DNA of 64,000 nucleotides from an uncultured Lachnospiraceae bacterium (GCA_900550235.1 URRQ01000003.1:31927-95926), one strand, 5' to 3'. Counted from the stretch's first letter, positions 51,786-61,663 are shown. Notes: generated from the letters alone by a model not told the origin. Made by a program: numbers and translations.

Positions 51786-52457
51786 GTGAAATATAATCAG
51801 ATTACATATCAGCAGGTGAAAGATTCAGAGGAAGTGAATGCTTATATTGAAATGGGAGATGAAGGACTCGGAGTTCTCGGATTTACGGAACATTCAAAAA
51901 AACATGCGGCAAAGGTAGCGCATACGGCGGCAAAGATACTAAAAGAGCTTGGATATGATGAGCATCAAATTGAGCTCGCCAAGATTGCCGGATACATGCA
52001 TGACATGGGGAATTCTGTAAACCGCATCGATCATCCACATTCGGGAGCAATTATGGCATATACGTTGCTTCATGAATGGAAGATGGAGCCCAAGGATGCG
52101 GCAACGATCGTAAGCGCCATCGGACAGCATGATGAGAAAACCGGAACTGCGGTAAATCCGGTGTCGGCAGCATTGATTTTGGCGGATAAGACAGATGTAC
52201 GAAGGAACAGAGTGAGGAATCGTGTGAAAGAAACCTTTGATAAACATGACCGGGTTAATTACGCAGCGCTTAGTTCAGAACTGGATATTGATACGGAGAA
52301 TAAGATTATCACACTTCAAATTGAATTGGATGAGGAGATTTGTTCAGTATTAGATTATTTTGAGATATTTATGCAGAGAATGCTGATGTGTAAAAGAGCA
52401 TGTGAAATGTTAGGAATGAAATTTAAAATGTATGCAAACGGAAGTAAGATTTGCTAG
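51786..52457 (+). CDS. HD-domain phosphohydrolase
   Basis: 223 residues. The HD domain has FTEHSKKHAAKVAHTAA, AGYMHDMGNSVNRIDHPHSGA and ADKTDVRRNRV, giving the H...HD...D metal set of HD phosphohydrolases. The nucleotide substrate is unknown. The start is GTG at 51786, with GGGAGG 8 bp upstream. An in-frame ATG at 51729 lacks a ribosome site. It is first of a three-gene operon with DUF2804 and an oligopeptidase. Confidence 0.82.
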   Translation: MKYNQITYQQVKDSEEVNAYIEMGDEGLGVLGFTEHSKKHAAKVAHTAAKILKELGYDEHQIELAKIAGYMHDMGNSVNRIDHPHSGAIMAYTLLHEWKMEPKDAATIVSAIGQHDEKTGTAVNPVSAALILADKTDVRRNRVRNRVKETFDKHDRVNYAALSSELDIDTENKIITLQIELDEEICSVLDYFEIFMQRMLMCKRACEMLGMKFKMYANGSKIC

Positions 52458-52469
52458 AGGAGGATGTGT

Positions 52470-53492
52470 ATGCGTAACCATGAAGTCACAACCGTTCAGT
52501 CGTTATTAAAGGAAGACGGTAGTTTAAGAGAGCCGGGCTGGTCAAAAAATCTGGTACAGATCTACAACAAAAATCAGATTAAAGCGCCAAAGTTTCGAAT
52601 CAAAGAGTGGGATTATTATCTTGTGTTGAATGAAGAATTTGCAGGAGCATTTACCATATCAGATGATGGGTATATCGGATTACAGTCAGTTTCACTTTTG
52701 AATTTTAAAGAAGGGTGGGAACATACAGAGACGATTTTAAATCCGTTCCCGATGGGAAAATACAAATTGCCGTCTACTTCGGAGATGGGCAATACCATCT
52801 ATAAGGACAAGCGTCTGCATATGAGATTTCTTGTGAAACAAGGAGAACGGAGGATTCAATGTAAGTTTAAAAATTTCTATCAAGGAAGAGAGTTCTCCTG
52901 CGATATCCGATTAGAACAGCCAAAGATGGATACGATGGTGATTGCAACGCCGTGGAAAGAAAAGAAGACAGCATTTTATTATAATCAGAAGATCAACTGT
53001 ATGCCGGCTTCCGGTACGATGACGTACGATGGCAGGACATATACATTTTCAAAAGAAACAGATTTTGGAACATTGGATTGGGGACGAGGAGTGTGGACCT
53101 ATGACAATCGTTGGTATTGGGGATCCGGTAATACAGTAATTGATGGAAAACCGTTTGGATTTAACATTGGATATGGATTCGGGGATACAAGTGCGGCAAG
53201 CGAAAATATGTTGTTTTATGATGGAAAGTGTCATAAGCTTGATGATGTGACATTCCATATTCCGAAAGATGATTATATGAAACCGTGGACATTTTCATCC
53301 AGTGATGGAAGATTTGAGATGGATTTTGTTCCGGTTTTGGATCGTGCGGCACATACGGCTGCTCTCATTATTGAGACAGATCAGCATCAAGTGTTTGGAC
53401 GCATGAGTGGAAAGGCAGTATTAGAAGACGGAAAAATCATAGAATTGAAGGACGTTCTTTGCTTCGCAGAGGATGTACATAATCGGTATTAA
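52470..53492 (+). CDS. DUF2804 family protein
   Basis: 340 residues of the uncharacterised DUF2804 family. It has no signal peptide or membrane helix and is rich in aromatic beta-strand segments (WDYYLVLN, DWGRGVWTYDNRWYWGSG). The GFNIGYGFGD and YDGKCHKL segments are typical. It may be a lipocalin-like or carbohydrate-binding fold, but this is not certain. The ATG at 52470 is 6 bp after GAGGAGG. It follows the HD gene closely and precedes a peptidase gene by 14 bp. Confidence 0.75.
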   Translation: MRNHEVTTVQSLLKEDGSLREPGWSKNLVQIYNKNQIKAPKFRIKEWDYYLVLNEEFAGAFTISDDGYIGLQSVSLLNFKEGWEHTETILNPFPMGKYKLPSTSEMGNTIYKDKRLHMRFLVKQGERRIQCKFKNFYQGREFSCDIRLEQPKMDTMVIATPWKEKKTAFYYNQKINCMPASGTMTYDGRTYTFSKETDFGTLDWGRGVWTYDNRWYWGSGNTVIDGKPFGFNIGYGFGDTSAASENMLFYDGKCHKLDDVTFHIPKDDYMKPWTFSSSDGRFEMDFVPVLDRAAHTAALIIETDQHQVFGRMSGKAVLEDGKIIELKDVLCFAEDVHNRY

Positions 53493-53506
53493 AAAGGAGG
53501 ATTCAT

Positions 53507-55183
53507 ATGGAAAAGTTTTGTGAAATGCAATATGTGCGCCCGGATGGGGAGGTATTGCTTCAGAAAATCCGTGAAGCAACAATGCAGTTAAGAGACAGTG
53601 GAGATTTTGAAACGGCAAAAACTATTTTTTGGTCAGTACAGGAGGAGGCAACACATTTTGAAACAATGTCGTCTCTTGCATATGTTAGAAACACAATAAA
53701 CACAAAAGATATGTTTTATGAAAAAGAGATGGAGTATCTTTTTGGAATACAGCCGAGATTGAATGTGGAGATGAAGGCATTTCACGAAGTCCTTCTTGCA
53801 TCCGCTTTTTTGGCAGATTTTGAAAAAGAATTGGGAGAACTTTATATTCAGCAGATCAAAGCGGATATTCGTCTGACGGATGCATGTAATGTAGAGCTGC
53901 AAGTGAAAGAGAGTATGCTGAAACAAGAATATAGTAAAACCGCAGCAGCTCCAACTACACAGTTTCATGGAGAAGAATTAAATTTCTACGGATTGTTGAA
54001 AAAAATGCAGAGTGACGATCGGCTGATTCGAAAAGAAGCGATGGAGGCATGGGCGGCTTTATATGAATCCATTTCAGAAAAGTTGGACAGCATCTATACA
54101 GAGTTGATGAAATTACGTTTACAGATGGCAGGAAACCTTGGATTTTCAAGTTATGAGGAGATGGTTTTTCTGAAGATGGGACGATATACTTATACACCGG
54201 AAGACTTGGCGGTATTTCGCAGACAGGTGTGCGAGCATGTAGTTCCGATTTGTGAAAAACTATTTGAAAATCAAAGACAACGTCTTGGCATAGACACATT
54301 ACATTATTATGATGAATCTATTGTATTTCCGGATGGAAATGCGATGCCGATTGGAACGACACAGGAACTTTTGAAAAAAGCAGGGAAGATGTATCGGGAG
54401 ATTTCAAAGGAGACAGGCGACTTCTTTGATTTTATGTTAGAGTATGATCTGTTTGACCTTGAGACGAGAAACGGAAAGCAGCAGGGTGGATATTGTACGA
54501 CATTCCCGGACTATAAAGCACCGTTTATTTTTTCTAATTTCAATGGGACAGATGCAGACATTGATGTATTGACTCATGAAGCAGGTCATTCGTTTGAAGC
54601 ATATGAGGCAATGCGGAGGATTCCGTTGACAGAACAGACTTTTTCTACATCTGAAGTAGCGGAAATACATTCCATGTCTATGGAATTCTTCACATACCCG
54701 TGGATGGAGCTTTTCTTTGGGGAACATGCAGAAAAATATCGTAAATCTCATCTTTGGGATGCGTTGGAATGCGTACCATATATGGCATGTGTAGATGAAT
54801 TCCAGCATCGCGTATATGAAGAAAAATTGTTCGATGCGATGGAGAGACGAAAAGTTTGGAGCGAACTGGAGAAGAAATATATGCCATGGCGCGACTATGA
54901 TGGAAATGCATTTTTAGAAAATGGTGGTTTTTGGATGCAGAAGCAACATATTTTTATGGAGCCGTTTTATTATATTGATTACGCATTGGCACGTTTTGGT
55001 TCGTTGGAATACTACGGACATATGATGCAGGATTATCAAAGCGCGTGGGAGGATTATTATCATCTTTGCTGTGCCGGTGGAAGCAGATCTTATCCGGAGC
55101 TTTTGAAGATTGGAAATTTAAGCAGTCCGTTAGAAGAGGGAACCGTAAAGAAAATTCTGGATTCGATCGAAGAATATATTTAA
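53507..55183 (+). CDS. M3-family oligoendopeptidase (PepF-like)
   Basis: 558 residues. The zinc motif HEAGH sits in DVLTHEAGHSFEAYE near residue 357, with a downstream glutamate in AEIHSMSMEFFTYPWMELFF. It is a cytosolic metallopeptidase for short peptides. Length and the C-terminal DYALARFGSLEYYG match the clostridial M3 branch. It is the last gene of the HD-DUF2804-peptidase group, with an AAGGAGG site. Confidence 0.9.
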   Translation: MEKFCEMQYVRPDGEVLLQKIREATMQLRDSGDFETAKTIFWSVQEEATHFETMSSLAYVRNTINTKDMFYEKEMEYLFGIQPRLNVEMKAFHEVLLASAFLADFEKELGELYIQQIKADIRLTDACNVELQVKESMLKQEYSKTAAAPTTQFHGEELNFYGLLKKMQSDDRLIRKEAMEAWAALYESISEKLDSIYTELMKLRLQMAGNLGFSSYEEMVFLKMGRYTYTPEDLAVFRRQVCEHVVPICEKLFENQRQRLGIDTLHYYDESIVFPDGNAMPIGTTQELLKKAGKMYREISKETGDFFDFMLEYDLFDLETRNGKQQGGYCTTFPDYKAPFIFSNFNGTDADIDVLTHEAGHSFEAYEAMRRIPLTEQTFSTSEVAEIHSMSMEFFTYPWMELFFGEHAEKYRKSHLWDALECVPYMACVDEFQHRVYEEKLFDAMERRKVWSELEKKYMPWRDYDGNAFLENGGFWMQKQHIFMEPFYYIDYALARFGSLEYYGHMMQDYQSAWEDYYHLCCAGGSRSYPELLKIGNLSSPLEEGTVKKILDSIEEYI

Positions 55184-55217
55184 GTGGGAAATCAATATCA
55201 GGTATTTGTAAGAAATG

Positions 55218-55248
55218 AAACGCTGGGGCTATGAACCTCAGCGTTTTA
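55218..55248. terminator. Bidirectional terminator between the peptidase and XRE genes
   Basis: An 11-bp stem (55218-55228 with 55236-55246, one G-T) is bordered by A/T on both sides for the converging genes. Confidence 0.8.
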
Positions 55249-55249
55249 T

Positions 55250-55771
55250 TTATAGCTTCTTTTTTAGTTTGTGAGCAATGACAAATCCGACAATTATTAC
55301 GCCTATACCAAAAAGGCAGATGAGGCTGACTGCGATAAATATGAACTGAATCATAATAGGAAGATTGAAAAAGGAACCACCTATAAAAGCCTGAAGATCG
55401 GAAGTCATGCCTTTTAGTAAGAAAAATGCAAACAATCCAGGAAGTAAATGGTATAATCCGTAAAGGGAGATTGCATATCCAACCCGATAACCTTTTTGGC
55501 GAAAAACAGTGTTCCATTTTTTGAAAAAGCCATGATTAAATATATCAGGAATTACCACTTTTTCGTTAGAGGCTGTCTCTTCTTTTAATAAGTAGTCAAT
55601 GCTTACATGGAATAACTCACTTATGAGAATTAATTTGGCGGCATCCGGTTTTGTTTCATTGTTTTCCCATTTGGATACGGCTTGTCTGGATACGTCCAAT
55701 GCTTCGGCAAACGCATCTTGAGACATATTTGCTTTTTTTCTCAGATCACGTATTTTTTCACCTGTCGTCAT
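55250..55771 (-). CDS. XRE-family regulator with C-terminal membrane helices
   Basis: 173 residues. The N-terminal helix-turn-helix has IRDLRKKANMSQDAFAEALD and VSRQAVSKWENNETKPD. A middle linker is followed by two hydrophobic helices (LYHLLPGLFAFFLLKG and IQFIFIAVSLICLFGIGVII). It is a membrane-tethered DNA-binding protein, a class common in Firmicutes and of mostly unknown targets. It is divergent from the MATE gene. ATG 55771 follows GGAGGG at 7 bp. Confidence 0.85.
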   Translation of the reverse strand: MTTGEKIRDLRKKANMSQDAFAEALDVSRQAVSKWENNETKPDAAKLILISELFHVSIDYLLKEETASNEKVVIPDIFNHGFFKKWNTVFRQKGYRVGYAISLYGLYHLLPGLFAFFLLKGMTSDLQAFIGGSFFNLPIMIQFIFIAVSLICLFGIGVIIVGFVIAHKLKKKL

Positions 55772-55885
55772 AATCATTCCCTCCTTTTTTTGTTTTTATT
55801 GTACCATAACAGATAGAAAAAAGCTGTAAATTTTGCATGGCATTTCCGCAAGTTTAAGTTGCGAAGAGTAGTGGTTGGAATGTGG

Positions 55886-55914
55886 TTGAGTGTTAGTGAA
55901 ATTTCAATTATAAT
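55886..55914 (+). promoter_or_regulatory. Sigma-A promoter of the MATE exporter gene
   Basis: TTGAGT (55886-55891) and TATAAT (55909-55914) have 17-bp spacing. Confidence 0.8.
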
Positions 55915-55949
55915 AAATAGAAAGAGATTAGAGAAATGAGGGACGAAAG

Positions 55950-57329
55950 ATGAAGTTTTTAAAGAAATTATTTGCTCCGGTTGATATGACTTTAGGAAAA
56001 CCGTGGGAAGATATTCTCGTATTTACATTACCGATGCTTTTGGGAAATATTGCACAGCAGCTTTATAATACGGTGGACAGCGTCGTAGTAGGACGCTATG
56101 TTGGTGATAATGCGCTGGCAGCGGTTGGAAGTGCGGGACCAATTTTTAACCTATTGATCGTATTGTTTATCGGAATTAGTGTGGGCGCCGGAATTCTGGT
56201 ATCCCAGTATTTCGGAGCAAAGAACAGAGAAGAATTATCAAGGACAATTGGTAACAGCCTGACTCTTACAGCGTGTGCATCGTTGTTTGTTATGGCGGTG
56301 GCAACTCTTTTGACCCGCCCACTTCTGGAATTGCTGGGAACGCCGGACAGTATTTTGGACTGGTGTACCTCTTATCTTCATATTATGTTTATCGGAATTG
56401 CCGGAATGGCGTTTTACAATATTTTAAGCGGTATTCTTCGTGGAATGGGAGATTCGATTTCAGCGCTATTGTATCTTTTGGTAGCAAGCGGACTAAACAT
56501 TGCGCTGGATCTTTTGTTCGTGGCAAAATTTGAAATGGGAGTAGCGGGCGTTGCTCTTGCAACTGTTATTGCTCAAGGCGTTTCTGCAGTGTTATGTATG
56601 CTTCGCCTTATGAAGATGAAAGATGCTTTTGATATGAAGGTCACTTATTTGAAAATGACAAAGAAGCATGCCATTGGGATTATCCGATTAGGAGTGCCAT
56701 CCGGACTTACGCAGGCGATCATGTCTATGGCGATGTTGGTAGTGCAATCTCTTACGAACAGCTTCGGGGAACAGTTTATTGCGGCAAACGTTATCGTTAT
56801 GCGTGTAGATGGATTTGCCATGCTTCCGAACTTCTCCTTTGGAACAGCCATGACAACGTATGCCGGACAGAATATCGGTGCGAAAAAATTTGACCGGGTA
56901 ACACAAGGGGCGAAACAGGGAACATTCATGGGACTTGCGGTATCGGCTGCGATTACGGCAACCATATTGTTCTTTGGACGTCCGCTTATGTCAATTTTTA
57001 CAGAGACGGAGTCTTTGGTAAATCTAAGCATGAATATGATGAAGATTTTGGCAGTGGGATATCTTGCGATGGCGATTATTCAAAGTCTTTCCGGTGTCAT
57101 GCGAGGAGCCGCCGATACGGTGACGCCGATGTGGATTTCCATTATTATGACAATCATAATTCGTGTACCGATCGCATATGGACTTGCGTATTTGACGAGA
57201 AGTCCGGAACTTCCACAGGGAAGGCAAGAAAGTGTATATATTTCGCTTTTGATTTCATGGATCATTGGGGCTGTTATGACAGGCGTTGCTTATAAACGTG
57301 GAAAATGGAAAGGGAAGGCATTAGCTTAG
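55950..57329 (+). CDS. MATE-family efflux transporter
   Basis: 459 residues with 12 helices in two homologous halves. FTLPMLLGNIAQQLYNTVDSVV and YFGAKNREELSRTIGNSL in the first half, and GVPSGLTQAIMSMAMLVVQS with the internal TYAGQNIGAKKFDRV repeat in the second, are MATE hallmarks. It exports cationic drugs or metabolites with Na+/H+. It is monocistronic and divergent from the membrane XRE regulator. Confidence 0.92.
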   Translation: MKFLKKLFAPVDMTLGKPWEDILVFTLPMLLGNIAQQLYNTVDSVVVGRYVGDNALAAVGSAGPIFNLLIVLFIGISVGAGILVSQYFGAKNREELSRTIGNSLTLTACASLFVMAVATLLTRPLLELLGTPDSILDWCTSYLHIMFIGIAGMAFYNILSGILRGMGDSISALLYLLVASGLNIALDLLFVAKFEMGVAGVALATVIAQGVSAVLCMLRLMKMKDAFDMKVTYLKMTKKHAIGIIRLGVPSGLTQAIMSMAMLVVQSLTNSFGEQFIAANVIVMRVDGFAMLPNFSFGTAMTTYAGQNIGAKKFDRVTQGAKQGTFMGLAVSAAITATILFFGRPLMSIFTETESLVNLSMNMMKILAVGYLAMAIIQSLSGVMRGAADTVTPMWISIIMTIIIRVPIAYGLAYLTRSPELPQGRQESVYISLLISWIIGAVMTGVAYKRGKWKGKALA

Positions 57330-57354
57330 TTAAGTGATTGGAAAGAAAAATTAA

Positions 57355-57411
57355 AAGGTACCTTGCAATTAAAAATATGTTGTGATAATATAACAATATG
57401 CAAGGTACCTT
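57355..57411 (+). promoter_or_regulatory. Double palindromic operator for the MarR regulator
   Basis: AAGGTACCTTGCA (57355-57367) and its exact complement TGCAAGGTACCTT (57399-57411) flank the promoter. Each contains the self-complementary AAGGTACCTT. Their centres are 47 bp apart. One covers the -35, the other lies just past the start. Confidence 0.85.
57363..57391 (+). promoter_or_regulatory. Sigma-A promoter of the MarR-ABC exporter operon
   Basis: TTGCAA (57363-57368) and TAATAT (57386-57391) have 17-bp spacing, enclosed by the two operators. The leader is about 140 nt. Confidence 0.75.
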
Positions 57412-57535
57412 GTGAATAAAAAAGCGAGGTTTCAATATCTTGTGTAGAGTATAGAATTTGAATGTGAAAAATTATTGTTTGATTTGCCACATTCTATTTT
57501 ATTGCAAAGAATACGTTTGGAAAGGAGTGTGCCGG

Positions 57536-57973
57536 GTGAATGAGTACGAACAGATCGAATTAAGAAGGGAACTGTTGCACAGAATTCGTGTTTGTGGTCA
57601 CCATCTTTGGTTCCGTTCAGGTGATAAGGTTGCACAGAGAAGAATTCTGATGACTTTGTTTAAGAGAGGCAATATGACGCAGAGAGAACTTCAGGACATT
57701 TTGGAAATTGCTTCGGCTTCTTTAAGTGAAACATTGGCCAAAGTAGAAGCAGACGGATTGGTGAAACGGGTAAAAAGCGAGAAAGATAAGCGGCAGATTG
57801 ACTTAAGTCTTACGGAAAGAGGCAACGAAGAAGCCAAAGGAATCGAGGCGGAAAATGATTTGGTGGCAGCAGAACTTCTTTGCGACCTGACGGTAGAAGA
57901 GGAAGTACAGTTATTTTATTTACTCGATAAACTTGCAGAGAAATGGACAAAAAAAGGAGGAGATAATAATTGA
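57536..57973 (+). CDS. MarR-family transcriptional regulator
   Basis: 145 residues. The winged helix has AQRRILMTLFKRGNMTQREL, EIASASLSETLAKVEADGLV and the wing SEKDKRQIDLSLTERG. It probably represses its own operon from the paired palindromes at 57355. The start is GTG at 57536, 8 bp after AAGGAG; an earlier ATG at 57458 lacks a ribosome site. The stop TGA overlaps the TTG start of the ABC gene. Confidence 0.9.
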   Translation: MNEYEQIELRRELLHRIRVCGHHLWFRSGDKVAQRRILMTLFKRGNMTQRELQDILEIASASLSETLAKVEADGLVKRVKSEKDKRQIDLSLTERGNEEAKGIEAENDLVAAELLCDLTVEEEVQLFYLLDKLAEKWTKKGGDNN

Positions 57974-59712
57974 TCAAAGAACTTGCAAAATGTATTAGGG
58001 AATACAAAAAAGCGTCAATTTTAACACCAATATTTGTATCCCTGGAAGTTGTTATGGAATGTATCATTCCATTTATCATCGCACAGCTTGTGAACCGCAT
58101 CAAAGACGGATGTGAATTTCACACTATTTTATCCTACGGAGCGGTGTTGATTTTGATGGCGCTTATGTCATTGGCTTTCGGTGCATTGTCGGCATCTTAT
58201 TGTGCGACTGCATCTTGTGGATTTGCTAGAAATCTAAGACGGGATTTATTCTATAAATTACAGACATATTCTTTTACGAATATTGACCGTTTTTCCACAT
58301 CATCATTAATTACTCGTTTGACTACGGACACAGCAAACGTACAGATGGCGTATATGACGATCATCCGAATTGCTATTCGCTGTCCGCTGATGCTTGTATT
58401 TTCGTTTGTAATGGCATTTATTATGGGCGGAAAGATGGCATGGATCTTTTTATTTACGATTCCGGTACTTGGAATTGCACTTTTCATTGTAATCAAAAAG
58501 GCAATGCCTGTATTTAAAAAAGTATTTAAGAAATACGATAGGCTGAACAATTCCATTCAAGAGAATATCAAAGGAATGCGTGTAGTGAAATCTTATGTTC
58601 GTGAAGAGTATGAGAAAGAAAAATTCGGAAGCGCAGCAGAAGATATCTGCAAGGATTTTACAAAAGCTGAGAGAATTCTGGCATTCAACAATCCAATCAT
58701 GCAGTTCTGTACATATGCAACGATGATTTTTGTACTTACTTACGGTTCTTATACGGTCATTACATCAAGAGGATTGGATTTGGATGTGGGACAGATGTCA
58801 GCACTTCTTACATATAACTTTCAAATTTTGATGAGTCTTATGATGATTTCCATGGTATTTGTTATGATTACCATGGCAAGTGAATCGGCGGCTCGTATTG
58901 TGGAAGTGTTGAAGGAAGAAAGTACGATTCACAATCCGGAGAATCCGGTCTTTGAAGTAGAAGACGGCTCTGTGGAGTTCGAAAATGTGAACTTCAAATA
59001 CTCAGATAAGGCGGAGAAGATGGCGCTTTCCAATGTCAATCTACACATCAAATCCGGAGAAACCATCGGAATCATCGGAGGAACAGGTTCTTCCAAGTCT
59101 TCTTTGATTCAGTTGATTTCAAGATTATATGATGTGACAGAGGGCGTGGTTAGAGTCGGAGGAAGAGACGTAAGAGAGTATGACCTTAAGACACTCCGTA
59201 ATCAAGTATCGGTTGTACTTCAGAAGAATATTTTGTTCTCTGGATCGATCAAAGATAATCTTCGTTGGGGAAATAAAGATGCTACAGATGAAGAATTGGT
59301 GGAAGCTTGCAAGCTTGCGCAGGCAGATGAGTTTATCCGCCAGTTCCCAAATGGATATGATACCCATATTGAACAGGGTGGAACAAACGTATCCGGAGGT
59401 CAGAAGCAGCGTCTTTGTATTGCGAGAGCGCTTCTTAAGAAACCGAAGATCATCATTTTGGACGATTCCACAAGTGCGGTAGATACGAAAACAGATGCTT
59501 TGATCCGAAAGGCGTTCAAAGAGTTCATTCCGGAGACGACGAAGATCATCATTGCACAGAGAACGTCTTCGGTGGAAGATGCAGACAGAATTATTGTCAT
59601 GGATAAAGGAACTATCGATGCTGTAGGTACGCACGAAGAATTATTGAAGAATAATGAGATTTACAAGGAAGTATATACATCTCAGAACAAGGCAGGTGAT
59701 GACAATGCGTAG
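57970..59712 (+). CDS. Heterodimeric ABC exporter, degenerate-site subunit
   Basis: 580 residues: six membrane helices, then an ATPase domain. Walker A is GGTGSSKSSL (about residue 370), with Ser where the third Gly is usual. The signature is VSGGQKQR. Walker B ends LDDSTSAVD, Asp replacing the catalytic Glu. This is the pattern of the inactive site in BmrCD/TM287-288-type heterodimers. It starts with TTG at 57970, overlapping the MarR stop by 4 bp, and pairs with the next gene. Confidence 0.9.
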   Translation: MIKELAKCIREYKKASILTPIFVSLEVVMECIIPFIIAQLVNRIKDGCEFHTILSYGAVLILMALMSLAFGALSASYCATASCGFARNLRRDLFYKLQTYSFTNIDRFSTSSLITRLTTDTANVQMAYMTIIRIAIRCPLMLVFSFVMAFIMGGKMAWIFLFTIPVLGIALFIVIKKAMPVFKKVFKKYDRLNNSIQENIKGMRVVKSYVREEYEKEKFGSAAEDICKDFTKAERILAFNNPIMQFCTYATMIFVLTYGSYTVITSRGLDLDVGQMSALLTYNFQILMSLMMISMVFVMITMASESAARIVEVLKEESTIHNPENPVFEVEDGSVEFENVNFKYSDKAEKMALSNVNLHIKSGETIGIIGGTGSSKSSLIQLISRLYDVTEGVVRVGGRDVREYDLKTLRNQVSVVLQKNILFSGSIKDNLRWGNKDATDEELVEACKLAQADEFIRQFPNGYDTHIEQGGTNVSGGQKQRLCIARALLKKPKIIILDDSTSAVDTKTDALIRKAFKEFIPETTKIIIAQRTSSVEDADRIIVMDKGTIDAVGTHEELLKNNEIYKEVYTSQNKAGDDNA

Positions 59713-61612
59713 AGAAGGAAAAGGAGCGCCGGGCGCAAAAAAAGGAACAATGAAACGGCTGATTCGAACATTATTTGAATTCTATCCGAGAGCATTGCCT
59801 CTTATCATCTTGGGAATTATTTTCAGCGCGGTTGTAAGTTCCATACCGTCGATTTTCATGCAGAATATCATTGCCATCGTAGAACAAAGCTGGCAAAGCG
59901 GTGATTGGAATGGGGTATCGGAAGCTGTATTTAAATTTGTAGGAATTCTGTTATTGCTCTATATATTGTCGTTAGTGTCAGCATTTGCATACACACAGGC
60001 GATGGCGGTACTTACGCAGGGATTCCTGAAGAAATTCCGTGTGAAGATGTTCAATGGAATGCAGAATCTTCCGATTAAGTATTTTGATACACATAATCAT
60101 GGAGATATTATGAGCTACTACACGAATGATATCGACACGTTAAGACAGCTTATATCCCAGAGTTTGCCGAACCTCCTGATATCATCGGTTACGATCATCA
60201 CGGTATTTTCCATCATGATTTACTTCAGTGTATGGCTTACATTGGTGGTACTGATCGGGGTGGCGGCCATTATTCTTGTGACGAAAAAGGTAGGAGGTAA
60301 CTCCGCAAAATACTTTATCCGTCAGCAGATGTCTATTGCTAAAGCAGAAGGTTTCATTGAAGAAATGATGAATGGTCAAAAAGTAGTACAGGTATTCTGT
60401 CATGAAGATGAAGCGAAAGATGCATTTGATAAAATCAATGACGAATTGTTTGAAAACTCCAAGAATGCGAATAAATTCGCCAACATGCTGATGCCGATTT
60501 TAGGAAATATCGGGAATACCATGTATGTGCTTGTGGCAATTGCAGGTGGACTTTTGTTATTGAGCGGAGCGCCGAATGTGAGCATATCCGGTATGGCGAT
60601 GGGAATTAGTATCGTAGTACCATTTTTGAATATGACAAAGCAGTTCTGTGGGAACATTAACCAGGTATCCAATCAAATCAATGCGGTCGTTATGGCGCTT
60701 GCCGGAGCAGATCGTATTTTTGAACTGATCGATCAGAAACCAGAAGAAGATGAAGGATATGTTACGCTTGTAAATGTGAAGGAAGAAAACGGTGAACTTG
60801 TGGAGTGCAAAGAGCGTACCGGTATGTGGGCATGGAAACATCCGCATAAAGCAGAAGGAACTGTTACTTATGAACGCCTCATGGGAGACGTTCGCATGGT
60901 GAATGTAGACTTTGGATATGAGCCGGATAAAACGGTGCTTCATGACATAACACTTTATGCGAAACCGGGACAGAAGGTTGCATTTGTAGGAGCAACAGGC
61001 GCCGGAAAGACGACGATTACGAACCTGATCAATCGTTTTTATGATATTCAAGATGGTAAGATTCGTTATGACGGTATTAATATCGAGAAGATTAAAAAGT
61101 TTGATTTGAGAAGATCGTTGGGAGTTGTTCTGCAGGAGACGAATCTTTTTACCGGAACAGTCATGGAAAACATTCGTTATGGACGTTTGGATGCAACAGA
61201 TGAAGACTGTATTGCAGCCGCAAAACTTGCGGGTGCGGATGATTTCATAACAAGACTTCCGGAAGGATATGATACACCGCTTACAGAAAATGGAGCGAAT
61301 CTGTCACAAGGCCAAAGACAGCTTCTTGCAATTGCAAGAGCGGCAGTATTAGATCCTCCGGTAATGATCATGGACGAAGCAACTTCTTCCATTGATACAA
61401 GAACGGAGGCAATTGTACAGCGTGGTATGGATGCATTGATGCATGGAAGAACGGTGTTTGTTATTGCACATCGTCTGTCCACAGTACGGAATTCAGATGT
61501 GATCATGGTTTTGGAACAAGGACACATCATAGAACGTGGTACGCATGATATGTTGATTGCAGAAAAAGGAAAATACTATCAATTATATACGGGTGCATTT
61601 GAATTAGAATAG
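59705..61612 (+). CDS. Heterodimeric ABC exporter, catalytic subunit
   Basis: 635 residues. A basic N-terminal tail precedes six helices (LPLIILGIIFSAVVSSIPS is the first). The ATPase has Walker A GATGAGKTTI (about residue 428), signature LSQGQRQ and Walker B IMDEATSSID with the catalytic Glu intact. An insertion of ~65 residues rich in Glu/Lys sits between the membrane and ATPase parts. It overlaps the previous gene by 8 bp. It probably exports a drug or lipid-like compound with its partner. Confidence 0.9.
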   Translation: MRREGKGAPGAKKGTMKRLIRTLFEFYPRALPLIILGIIFSAVVSSIPSIFMQNIIAIVEQSWQSGDWNGVSEAVFKFVGILLLLYILSLVSAFAYTQAMAVLTQGFLKKFRVKMFNGMQNLPIKYFDTHNHGDIMSYYTNDIDTLRQLISQSLPNLLISSVTIITVFSIMIYFSVWLTLVVLIGVAAIILVTKKVGGNSAKYFIRQQMSIAKAEGFIEEMMNGQKVVQVFCHEDEAKDAFDKINDELFENSKNANKFANMLMPILGNIGNTMYVLVAIAGGLLLLSGAPNVSISGMAMGISIVVPFLNMTKQFCGNINQVSNQINAVVMALAGADRIFELIDQKPEEDEGYVTLVNVKEENGELVECKERTGMWAWKHPHKAEGTVTYERLMGDVRMVNVDFGYEPDKTVLHDITLYAKPGQKVAFVGATGAGKTTITNLINRFYDIQDGKIRYDGINIEKIKKFDLRRSLGVVLQETNLFTGTVMENIRYGRLDATDEDCIAAAKLAGADDFITRLPEGYDTPLTENGANLSQGQRQLLAIARAAVLDPPVMIMDEATSSIDTRTEAIVQRGMDALMHGRTVFVIAHRLSTVRNSDVIMVLEQGHIIERGTHDMLIAEKGKYYQLYTGAFELE

Positions 61613-61626
61613 TGCATGAAATTAAG

Positions 61627-61657
61627 AAGGCGGATCTCATTGGAGAATCCGCCTTTA
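61627..61657. terminator. Terminator between the ABC operon and glgD
   Basis: AAGGCGGAT (61627-61635) pairs with ATCCGCCTT (61647-61655). There is a short T-run on the plus strand and T-rich sequence on the minus strand, serving converging genes. Confidence 0.72.
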
Positions 61658-61663
61658 AAATGT

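Noticed and set aside
54954..55517. 187-codon minus-strand frame spanning the peptidase end and XRE gene
   Set aside because: It overlaps two real genes and a terminator, and its composition is not protein-like.
60557..61051. 164-codon minus-strand frame in the ABC gene
   Set aside because: Antisense to conserved ABC exporter coding sequence, with no start signal.
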